In this document: piece after piece, positions 1 through 7,295 of the stretch
Position numbering within the stretch: the stretch's first letter is position 1
Layout of the letters: every line of letters starts with the position of its first letter
From: Ruminococcaceae bacterium FB2012
Lineage (GTDB): Bacteria > Bacillota > Clostridia > Oscillospirales > Ruminococcaceae
Direction of reading: 5' to 3'
DNA: 64,000 nt
NCBI GenBank assembly: GCA_900104495.1
Contig: FMXS01000008.1
Coordinates: 1 to 64,000 of the forward strand
Translations under genes and position numbers: made by a program
The notes under the pieces: model-generated
The model's input: the letters and a program-made list of their open reading frames with translations, nothing else
Databases searched by the model: none
What the model was told of the DNA's origin: nothing

Positions 1-138
1 GGTAGGGGGTGATAACCGATCCACAGCATCTAAACAATATTATACCATAGTTCTTGAAGAGGAACTCTAAAAACTACTACACTTATTATACGAGGGAGGT
101 GACAATATGAAAAATACAAATGGAAGGAGGTGCGTAAA

Positions 139-1239
139 GTGCCGAACAAAGAATTGCAGCTCTACAGCTGCGAATATGTCATGGATACAGCACTGCAAAA
201 GACACCGTTCATCGTGGACAGGCTTCTCGCGCCCGGGCTTTATGCTCTTGCGGGAGCGCCGAAGGTCGGCAAAAGTTGGCTGGTTCTTGACCTGTGTCTG
301 TCGGTAGCCGAAGGGCAGGACTTCCTCGGTCATCGGACTGAAAAAGGGCAGGTTGTCTATCTCGCGTTGGAGGACAATTTGCTGCGCTTGCAGAACCGTG
401 TCTATGAATTCACCGACGAGCCGGCGGAGAATCTTGACTTCGCATTGCTCGCCGACAGCATTGGGAATGGTCTTGAGGAACAGCTTGAAAATCTGAAAAC
501 GGTTTGTCCCGAGCTGAATTTGATCGTCATCGACACTCTGCAAAAGATACGAAGCGGAACGGATGTCAGCTACGCAAGCGACTACAAGGAACTGTCTGTA
601 CTGAAAAGTCTTGCTGACAAAATGGAGATTGCTATCCTGCTTGTGCATCACACACGTAAGGATTTTGATCCCGATCCGTTCAATATGATCTCTGGAACGA
701 CAGGCATCAGCGGAGTGTGCGACGGACAGTTCCTGCTGTGGGAAAGCAAGCGTGGCTAACGAGAAGGCAAGCTGATCTGTACCGGGCGGGACATCGAGCC
801 GCAGGAGATATGTGTTCGGTTCGACAATAACCGCTGGGTAGTGACCGACAGCATCGAGCCGTACAAGCGTGATATGTTTGCGCTCGCGGTTCACGATCTG
901 ATGCTCGACGAGAGGTCGTTTATCGGCTCGGCAACTGCTCTGTGTGAACTATTGCAGAGAAGATATGGCGGACAGTTTTTTGCAAACAGAGTCACTCGCG
1001 ATCTGATACAGCACACCGATGAGCTTGCTGCGCTCGGAGTTAAGTTCACCTGGCGCAGGAGTCACGGCAGCAGGATCATCAGGCTTGAGTACGACCGTGC
1101 GGGTGACGGTAGCGACGGTGCGCTTGTGTGCGTGGAGTTTACCGGCACCCGGAGTGCATCAAACCCCATACCTGCGCTGATAGAGCCGGGTGCCGGTAAC
1201 TCTGCGGGTGCCGGTAACCTTGCTCTTGGGTGCCGGTAG
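139..1239 (+). pseudogene. RepA-like AAA (RecA-fold) ATPase of a mobile element, interrupted by in-frame TAA
   Basis: The first segment (to 756) has a RecA-type ATPase core: Walker A GAPKVGKSWL near residue 40 and Walker B LNLIVIDTL near residue 130, as in the RepA/AAA_25 proteins of integrative elements and plasmids. TAA at 757-759 stops it, yet the same frame continues as REGKLICTGRDIEPQEI and on to 1239, giving about 366 codons, the usual length for this family. This points to a nonsense mutation in a once-intact gene. GTG 139 is chosen as start because AAGGAGG at 124-130 sits 8 bases upstream. A second well-placed ribosome site (GGGAGGTGA, 93-101) precedes ATG 107, whose short frame overlaps this gene and may be a leader peptide or the result of a small frameshift. 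Readthrough cannot be excluded. Confidence 0.75.
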
Positions 1240-1522
1240 AAACTCGCACAGAAATGCGCTGTGTGCCCTCGGTAGATGCGCCCGTGAAAACAGCCGAGCA
1301 GGATAACAAAACGCCTCACAGCGCATTTGTGAGCGCCTGTGAGCGAATAAAAGAACTGACAACATTTTTCTTTCCGCTGATAAAACACTGCTGAAAAGTG
1401 AGGTAAAACGGCAGTCTGCTGTGAGGCCTCACGGGGTGAGAGTTTTCGGAGGGCAAGCATAGCGCGTGGCGTTCCGCCTCGGGGCGGTAAGCCTATACGC
1501 ACGGGAGACCCGTACCCCTTTT
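1240..1522. other. Non-coding or eroded stretch of the element
   Basis: I see no convincing gene here. It contains loosely repeated CACAGCGCATTTGTGAG-like segments and GC-rich short inverted repeats. Its position between an ATPase pseudogene and another broken gene suggests eroded element DNA. Confidence 0.4.
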
Positions 1523-1791
1523 ATGGCGAAAGAAAAAATACAGGGCGACGCTCCGCAGGAAAGGCAGGTGAGTAACGAAGCAGTCCATGACAAAAAACGT
1601 ACAGGGAATATGATGTGCGGGTTAAAGTGCTGAAGTCAAAACGCCTGCACAGACACTTCGGACGGGCAATGCCCGCCGAATTTGCGCGGTTTGCGAGCCT
1701 GAAAGCATTGGCTCCATTTACCGTCATTTCCGAAAAACATGGTGTCAAAATTCTGAAAAACGGGCTGAAAGCGCACAGATACGGCGTTTGA
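1523..1791 (+). pseudogene. Small element gene with a frameshift
   Basis: From ATG 1523 the frame reads MAKEKIQGDAPQERQVSNEA and on to KRTGNMMCGLKC, then stops near 1633. Shifting by one base at the GGG near 1607 gives a smooth continuation, EYDVRVKVLKSKRLHRHF, to TGA at 1789-1791, about 89 residues, basic and rich in helix formers. The simplest explanation is loss of one G from a run of four. I do not recognise the family. It lies between the ATPase pseudogene and the recombinase. Confidence 0.5.
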
Positions 1792-1838
1792 GGCTGGCGT
1801 CACAAGCAGTTTTTCAGTATGAAAAATAAAATGAAAGG

Positions 1839-2114
1839 ATGATCAAAAATGAGCAACTCAAATTCAAACACAGACAAAAGAAGAACGACAACAACGACGA
1901 TCAAAAGGAGCGTGATAACCGAATGGCTGAAAGAATGGCTGAAACCGAAATTGAAAACCCTGAATATACAATCGAGACTTTGCTTTACAGCGATATGCAG
2001 CTTGAAATCGAGGGAGTAAAATTCAACGTGAATTTGTTCTTCCCAAGAGATAATGCCGAAACCGTTTCGGACAAGCTGATGCGTATCGCTGAGGATAAAT
2101 CGAAAGTAAGTTAA
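1839..2114 (+). CDS. Small TnpW-like element protein
   Basis: The product is 91 residues. Its C-terminal half (YTIETLLYSDMQLEIEGVKF, then VNLFFPRDNAETVSDKLMRI) resembles the short TnpW proteins that precede large serine recombinases in integrative elements: one strand-rich segment followed by a DKLxRI helix. The N-terminal 30 residues are very polar and may be untranslated; ATG 1923 behind AAAAGGAG (1902-1909) is another start. A competing frame from ATG 1850 gives a lysine-rich peptide of about 55 residues. Function unknown. The recombinase starts 100 bases downstream. The family assignment is from memory of the pattern only. Confidence 0.45.
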   Translation: MIKNEQLKFKHRQKKNDNNDDQKERDNRMAERMAETEIENPEYTIETLLYSDMQLEIEGVKFNVNLFFPRDNAETVSDKLMRIAEDKSKVS

Positions 2115-2214
2115 CAAAAATTTTTCTGGAATATCAGACCGGGTAGTGATATACTGTTGGTAGTCCTATTCGGTTTGATTTTCAGAACAGACTTGTTCGG
2201 AAACGGAGGAATAT

Positions 2215-3750
2215 ATGAAAGAATCAAATCAGAATAACAATTTAATAACGGCGCTCTACTGCCGCCTATCCGTCGAGGATATGCGTATGGGAGAGTCGAT
2301 GTCTATCGAAAATCAGCGGCTTATGCTGACGGAGTATGCAGAGCAGCACGGCTTCAAAAACACAAAGCTGTATATCGATGACGGCTACAGCGGCACAAAC
2401 AATTCCCGCCCCGCTTATGTCGAGCTGATGAATGATGTTTACGCCGAGAAGGTCGGGACAGTCATAGTTAAGGATCAAAGCAGGCTGGGCCGTGACCACT
2501 TGGAGACCGACAAGCTGTTGGAGCTTGTGTTTCCGAGCTACGATGTGCGCTTTATCGCCATAACCGACGGCGTGGACAGCATCAACGGTTTCAACGATAT
2601 GACCACGATGCGAAACTGGTTTAATGATTTTTACGCCAGAGATACGAGTAAGAAGATCAGAGCTGTCCAGCGTGCTAAAGGCGAGCGAGGAGAACGAGTC
2701 GGGACTACAATACCCTACGGATATATGAAAGCCCCTGACAATCCCAAACAGCTTATGCCCGACCCGGAAACGGCCCCGATTGTCAAGCGCATCTTTGAAA
2801 TGAGTGCAGGCGGATACGGCGTCAGAAAGATCTGTGATACTCTGTCAGCGGAAAAGGTCGTGTGTCCGAGTGTATATGCGTACAGAAAATACGGAGCTGC
2901 AGCAGGCCGTCCTTCCCTCGATAAACCTTATCATTGGGCATTGACGACCGTAAGAAAGATGCTTGCCAATCAGACCTACTGCGGCGATACCATAAACTTC
3001 AAGACCTACAGCAAGTCCAACAAGCTGAAGAAACGCCTCAAAAACGATCCTAAGAATATTATGATATTCAAGGACACGCACGAGCCTATCATCAGCAGAC
3101 AGACCTTCGACCTTGTTCAGAAGCATTATGAAGGCCGGAAACGTCCCGACAAGCTTGGGAATATCGATAAATATGCCGGATATCTTTACTGCGGCGACTG
3201 CGGGTCGAGGCTGTATCTGAGGCAGAGCAGGAATATGGACACAAGGAAAAACAACTATATGTGCAGCGGCTACACGCGGCGCACCTCGGAATGTTCGGCG
3301 CACTATATCAAAGCCACGGTGCTTGACAGGTTAGTGCTGACAGCTCTCCGGGAAATGACGGCATACGCGAGGGAACACAGCGAAGATTTTTGCAGACAGT
3401 TTATGGCAAACGGTGAGAATGCGGCAAAGAAGCGATTGAAAGAGTCGGAGAAACTGAAAGCAGAATACGCTGCAAGGCTCGGTCAGCTTGACGCTATCAT
3501 CAGAACGCTATATGAGGATAGGGTCATCGGCAGGATAACGCCCGAGAGATACGATCAGCTTTCGTCAGGTTATGAGCAGGAGCAGGCTGATATCAAGGCC
3601 AAGCTTGAACAGCTTGAAAGCGAGATCGATACAGCCAAAGTGCGGGAGGCTTGCATCAGCGAATTCATAGCAAAGGCAAAGGAATATGTTGAGATGCCGG
3701 AGGTCACACCTGAGCTGCTTCGCATCTTTATCAGGAGGATAGATGTGTAG
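2215..3750 (+). CDS. Large serine recombinase (TndX/TnpX type), truncated at the C-terminus
   Basis: This is the site-specific integrase of the element. The N-terminal resolvase domain has ALYCRLS with catalytic Ser19 and KDQSRLGRD (about 86-94) with the conserved arginines. A recombinase domain follows (about 165-300), then a zinc ribbon (YCGDCG about 325, second pair CSGY...SEC about 350-360) and a coiled coil with several leucine repeats (about 395-480). Start ATG 2215 follows GGAGG at 2205-2209. TAG at 3748-3750 ends it at 511 residues, but the frame stays open and family-like beyond (EKSERYSHTCGNRIDIIFTF) to TAA 3874-3876, which would give about 553 residues. The lost tail is short, so activity is possible. 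Confidence 0.9.
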   Translation: MKESNQNNNLITALYCRLSVEDMRMGESMSIENQRLMLTEYAEQHGFKNTKLYIDDGYSGTNNSRPAYVELMNDVYAEKVGTVIVKDQSRLGRDHLETDKLLELVFPSYDVRFIAITDGVDSINGFNDMTTMRNWFNDFYARDTSKKIRAVQRAKGERGERVGTTIPYGYMKAPDNPKQLMPDPETAPIVKRIFEMSAGGYGVRKICDTLSAEKVVCPSVYAYRKYGAAAGRPSLDKPYHWALTTVRKMLANQTYCGDTINFKTYSKSNKLKKRLKNDPKNIMIFKDTHEPIISRQTFDLVQKHYEGRKRPDKLGNIDKYAGYLYCGDCGSRLYLRQSRNMDTRKNNYMCSGYTRRTSECSAHYIKATVLDRLVLTALREMTAYAREHSEDFCRQFMANGENAAKKRLKESEKLKAEYAARLGQLDAIIRTLYEDRVIGRITPERYDQLSSGYEQEQADIKAKLEQLESEIDTAKVREACISEFIAKAKEYVEMPEVTPELLRIFIRRIDV

Positions 3751-3883
3751 GAGAAATCGGAACGTTATTCGCACACCTGCGGGAACCGAATCGACATCAT
3801 ATTCACATTCGAGCCTACGCCGACAACAGAGATCAAAGGTCAGTGCCTGGAGATACAGCCTGTCAAGACCGCATAAAACAACC

Positions 3884-3912
3884 CCCCCGGGAAGCAAGGC
3901 ACTTTCCGGGGG
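3884..3912. terminator. Hairpin at the right edge of the element
   Basis: CCCCCGGGAAG (3884-3894) pairs with CTTTCCGGGGG (3902-3912) across a 7-base loop. It lies just after the extended recombinase frame and between genes converging from both sides. No T-run follows on either strand, so the terminator call is tentative. Confidence 0.5.
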
Positions 3913-4003
3913 TACATAGGGATATTGAGTTTTACCGTAAGGACATCCGCAGCACGGCGGAGAGGATATACGGTCTTTGCATTATATTTCGGTACGGCAG
4001 ATG

Positions 4004-5197
4004 TCAGCTGCCCATTGACAGCAGCTTGTCCAAAACCTTGTGTGCCGCTTCGTCCTTGGACATCAGCTGGAGTTCTTCGCAGCTGTCCCGGGTGATAAGC
4101 GTGAGGACGTTTGTGTCCACGCCGAAGCCGGCACCTTCGGTGCGCAGGGAGTTGGCGCAGATAAGGTCGCAGTTCTTGCTTTCCAGCTTGCGCCGGGAGT
4201 TTTCAAGTACGTTGTCGGTCTCCATGGAGAAGCCGCAGAGCAGCTGCCCCGGACGCTTGGACCCGCCGAGGGTCTTGAGTATGTCCTTGGTGCGGACGAG
4301 GGCAATGTTCAGGTCCCCGTCCTTCTTTTTCAGCTTGCTGTCAGCAGTGACCGCCGGAGTGTAGTCCGCCACTGCCGCCGCCTTGATGATGATATCCTGC
4401 TTCGCTGCCCGGGCCGTGACCTCGCGGTACATATCCTCCGCGGAGACCACCTTCACGGTGCTGACGAACATGGGCGGCTCAGCTTCGGCGTGAGCGTATA
4501 CCAGCGTGACCTCCGCGCCCCGGCGCATAGCGGCCTTTGCCACGGCAAAGCCCATTTTCCCGCTGGAATGGTTGGTGATGAAGCGGACAGGGTCGATAGC
4601 CTCGCGGGTGGCTCCCGCCGTAACGAGGATCCTTTTGCCGGCAAGGTCCTTTTCAAAGCCGATCTCCCGGATGACATACTCCACCAGCACGTTTTCCTCC
4701 GGCAGACGGCCGTCGCCTATATCCCCGTTTGCAAGCATACCCCTGTCGGCGGCGATGATCTCATAGCCGTAGGAGGCCAGCTTGCGGATGTTGTCCTCCA
4801 CAATGGGATTGTGGAGCATATTGTGGTTCATAGCGGGAGCCACCAGCTTTTTGCAGGGGCAGGCCATGACCGTAGTGGTGAGCATATCGTCGGCGATGCC
4901 GTTAGCGATCTTGCCGATGACATTTGCGGACGCGGGAGCGATCAGCACGCAGTCTGCGGCCTTGGCAAGAGCGACGTGCTCGACGCTGTACTGAAAATTC
5001 CGGTCGAAGGTGTCTATGAGGCACTTGCGGCAGGTAAGGGTCTCAAAGGTTATGGGGTTGATGAACTGAGTGGCGTTGCGGGTCATAAGCACCTGGACAT
5101 CCGCGCCCAGCTTGATGAGCATCCTGGCAACGTTAGCCATTTTATAAGCGGCGATAGAACCCGTCACGGCGATAACGACTGTCTTTCCCTTGAGCAT
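4004..5197 (-). CDS. coaBC: Bifunctional phosphopantothenoylcysteine decarboxylase/phosphopantothenate-cysteine ligase
   Basis: CoaBC adds cysteine to 4'-phosphopantothenate and decarboxylates the product, in coenzyme A synthesis. The CoaC half (about 1-180) has the flavoprotein SxAAYK start, active-site VEHVALA, APASANVIGK and the MNHNM loop. The CoaB half (about 190-397) has the SSGKMG motif and a Rossmann-like nucleotide domain. Length 397 is usual. ATG 5197 is chosen over an upstream in-frame ATG because GGAGG lies a few bases before it. On the opposite strand a vitamin transporter and coaX follow, making a coenzyme A neighbourhood. A TGTTATAAT extended -10 element lies upstream on the minus strand near 5241-5249. 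Confidence 0.97.
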   Translation of the reverse strand: MLKGKTVVIAVTGSIAAYKMANVARMLIKLGADVQVLMTRNATQFINPITFETLTCRKCLIDTFDRNFQYSVEHVALAKAADCVLIAPASANVIGKIANGIADDMLTTTVMACPCKKLVAPAMNHNMLHNPIVEDNIRKLASYGYEIIAADRGMLANGDIGDGRLPEENVLVEYVIREIGFEKDLAGKRILVTAGATREAIDPVRFITNHSSGKMGFAVAKAAMRRGAEVTLVYAHAEAEPPMFVSTVKVVSAEDMYREVTARAAKQDIIIKAAAVADYTPAVTADSKLKKKDGDLNIALVRTKDILKTLGGSKRPGQLLCGFSMETDNVLENSRRKLESKNCDLICANSLRTEGAGFGVDTNVLTLITRDSCEELQLMSKDEAAHKVLDKLLSMGS

Positions 5198-5291
5198 TGT
5201 TAAATTCCTCCAAATAATGATAGCAGCATAGCTGTCAAATTTATTATAACACAGATTTTGCAAAAAAGATATAGCTTTTTAAAATTTTTTG

Positions 5292-5300
5292 TGATATAAT
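5292..5300 (+). promoter_or_regulatory. Extended -10 promoter for the RNA/ECF transporter leader
   Basis: TGATATAAT is an extended -10 element (TGnTATAAT). No good -35 hexamer sits 17 bases upstream, as is common for extended -10 promoters. Predicted start near 5307. Confidence 0.55.
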
Positions 5301-5306
5301 GTTCCT

Positions 5307-5442
5307 GCACCGAAAAGGTGTGCGGCGCTTTCCTTGTTCGTCCCCGGAATGCGTGGGGCGGGTATCCCGTAAAACGGAACCTGACTCCGCAGATACGCAT
5401 CGGGTCTGAAGGGAAAGCACGCCGGTCCGCTGCCGTTTTTTT
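5307..5442 (+). ncRNA. Candidate structured RNA (rod-like, 6S-like or riboswitch-like leader)
   Basis: After the promoter come a small hairpin (GCACC-GAAAA-GGTG) and a long rod: CGGCGCTTTCC pairs with GGGAAAGCACGCCG, then CCCCG...ATGCGT pairs with ACGCAT CGGG, then GCGG...CCGC encloses CCGTAAAACGG. A T7 run (5436-5442) follows. The fold resembles a 6S RNA in being one long interrupted hairpin; it could equally be a leader controlling the downstream transporter gene, 140 bases away. GAACCTGA plus GGGAAAG recall the 3' part of a thiamin riboswitch, but the required CTGAGA part is absent. Family not established. Confidence 0.4.
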
Positions 5443-5506
5443 CGGCGGCAGGAGACCTTTGACCCCGCCGTCAGACGGCACTTACCGCCATCGCTATGCT
5501 GAAAAA

Positions 5507-5537
5507 GGCGGAATTGCGCCGCCCGCGCCAGGGCCGG
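5507..5537. repeat. Short GC-rich hairpin repeat
   Basis: GGCGGAATTGCGCCGCCCGC belongs to a dispersed family; near-identical cores occur at 12349-12372 and 30609-30635. It lies in the untranslated stretch before the ECF transporter gene. Confidence 0.5.
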
Positions 5538-5583
5538 AACTGTATCCCGTGTTCGGGAATAGTAACATAAGGAGGTTTTCGTT

Positions 5584-6459
5584 ATGAAAACAAAAAAACT
5601 TTTCACCACCCGCCAGCTCGTGATCCTCGGCTTGATGACAGCCCTTGTGCTGGTCTTCTCGCTGACGCCTATCGGCTCCATACCCATAGGCCCTCTGTCC
5701 ATCACACTTAACGTCATCCCCGTGGCTATCGCCGCCGTTGCCGTCGGCCCCATAGGCGGAGCCTTCGTCGGAGGCATCTTCGGAATTTTCAGCTTCCTGC
5801 AATGCTTCGGCGTGGGAGTCCCCAGCGCTATGGGCGAGATACTTGTGAACATCAGCCCCGTTTCGGCCTTTGTTCAGCGCTTTGTTCCACGGCTTCTGGA
5901 CGGCCTTATCGTCGGGTTCATCTTCAAGGGGATGTCCTCTCTCAAAAATGTCAAAAGCTACTACGCCGTCACCGGCATTGTCAGCGCTATGTTCGGCTTC
6001 GGACTGTTCATGTCCGGGATGCTGCTGCTCAACTACGACAAAGAGGGCAAGTATAAAATGAACGACGCTATGCGGGAGTTCGTCGGGACTCCGTCGCTGT
6101 TCGTGTTCACCTGCATTTTTATTGCGCTGGTCTGCTTCGGACTGGGATACCTTATCGTCAGCTCGAAGAAGCTGACTCAGACTCAGGTCGCCTGTGCGGT
6201 CACCGGCTTCTGTACGGCGCTGCTCAATACCATATTCTTTATGTCCGCACTGGTGATCCTTTTTGGAGACACCGAATATATGCAGGGCCTTATGGACGGC
6301 AAGAACGTGCTGCTGTTCATCGTCACCTTCGTGGGCGTGAACGCGCTGTTTGAAATGATAACCACCACGCTGATAACCGCCGCCGTCGGTACGGCCCTTT
6401 TCAAGGCCAAGCTGATACCGGCGCCGAAAAAGGCTGCCGAGACCGCTTCGGACAAGTAA
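5584..6459 (+). CDS. ECF transporter substrate-binding (S) component, probable pantothenate
   Basis: This 291-residue membrane protein has about six hydrophobic helices and the features of ECF S components (PF12822 type): TTRQLVILGLMTAL at the N-terminus and small-residue-rich helices such as VAVGPIGGAFVGGIFGIFS. It would capture a vitamin and work with shared energy-coupling proteins that are not in this window. Pantothenate is inferred because coaX starts 12 bases downstream and coaBC is divergent upstream. A TAAGGAGG site precedes the ATG. About 40 residues after the fifth helix are unusually polar (NYDKEGKYKMNDAMREF). Other vitamins cannot be excluded. Confidence 0.85.
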   Translation: MKTKKLFTTRQLVILGLMTALVLVFSLTPIGSIPIGPLSITLNVIPVAIAAVAVGPIGGAFVGGIFGIFSFLQCFGVGVPSAMGEILVNISPVSAFVQRFVPRLLDGLIVGFIFKGMSSLKNVKSYYAVTGIVSAMFGFGLFMSGMLLLNYDKEGKYKMNDAMREFVGTPSLFVFTCIFIALVCFGLGYLIVSSKKLTQTQVACAVTGFCTALLNTIFFMSALVILFGDTEYMQGLMDGKNVLLFIVTFVGVNALFEMITTTLITAAVGTALFKAKLIPAPKKAAETASDK

Positions 6460-6471
6460 GGAGGAACAAAG

Positions 6472-7239
6472 ATGCTGCTCGCTATCGACATTGGAAACAC
6501 AAACATAGTTTTCGGCTGCTTTGACAACGACAGGATCCTCTTCCGGGAGCGTGCGGCTACCTCTCAAAGATCCACCGCCCTGGAGTATGCTTCGGTCATG
6601 CTCACGGCTTTCAGCCTCCACGGAATAGACAAGTCGGACATCACGGGGGCTATGATCTCCTCCGTCGTGCCGACGGTGACGGCCACCATGAAGGCTGCCG
6701 TGGAGAAGCTCTCCGGCGTGACCCCGATGATCGTGGGCCCCGGGATCAAAACGGGCCTCAGCATCCTTATCGACAACCCCGCCCAGCTGGGCAGCGATCT
6801 TGTGGTCGCCGCCGCCGCAGGCATAAGGGAATATTCCGTGCCGCAGATAATCATTGATCTCGGCACCGCCACCACTCTTTCGGTCATCGACGGGAAGAAG
6901 AACTATATAGGCGGCGTTATCATGACGGGCATGGCGGTCTCCGCCGACGCCCTCACCAGCAAGACTGCCCAGCTTCCGCGCATCGCATTTGAGAAACCGA
7001 AGAAGGTCATCGGCACCAACACCGTTGAATGCATGAAGAGCGGCATCATGTACTCCACCGCCGGCGCTATCGACGAGATCGTCCGCCGTATGGAGGAGGA
7101 GCTTGGGGAGAAATGCACCGTCATTGCCACAGGCGGACTTTCTCCGCTGATCGTGCCTATCTGCCGCACCGATATTATTCTGGACGAGGACCTTCTGCTG
7201 AAGGGCCTGGCCGTCCTCTACGAGAAAAACAAGAAGTAA
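6472..7239 (+). CDS. coaX: Type III pantothenate kinase
   Basis: CoaX phosphorylates pantothenate, the first committed step of coenzyme A synthesis. The 255-residue product has the acetate/sugar kinase-fold phosphate motif DIGNTNIVFGCF at the N-terminus, the second phosphate motif DLGTATTLSVID (about 125-136) and GGVIMTGM. The ribosome site AAGGAGG overlaps the upstream stop codon, so it is translated with the ECF component. A strong terminator follows at once. Confidence 0.95.
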   Translation: MLLAIDIGNTNIVFGCFDNDRILFRERAATSQRSTALEYASVMLTAFSLHGIDKSDITGAMISSVVPTVTATMKAAVEKLSGVTPMIVGPGIKTGLSILIDNPAQLGSDLVVAAAAGIREYSVPQIIIDLGTATTLSVIDGKKNYIGGVIMTGMAVSADALTSKTAQLPRIAFEKPKKVIGTNTVECMKSGIMYSTAGAIDEIVRRMEEELGEKCTVIATGGLSPLIVPICRTDIILDEDLLLKGLAVLYEKNKK

Positions 7240-7250
7240 ACATACAGAAA

Positions 7251-7276
7251 AAGGCGGGGATGTCCCCGCCTTTTTT
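7251..7276 (+). terminator. Intrinsic terminator after coaX
   Basis: AAGGCGGGGA-TG-TCCCCGCC followed by TTTTTT. The stem is near perfect. Confidence 0.9.
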
Positions 7277-7295
7277 GCGCTTTTCAGATGTCCGG

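Noticed and set aside
107..307. 66-codon frame starting behind a good ribosome site
   Set aside because: After about ten codons it runs out of frame through the conserved ATPase coding sequence. It may be a short leader, but not a gene of that length.
5370..5425. Thiamin riboswitch-like pieces (GAACCTGA and GGGAAAG)
   Set aside because: The invariant CTGAGA segment and the expected helix order are absent, so it was kept only as a structured RNA of unknown family.
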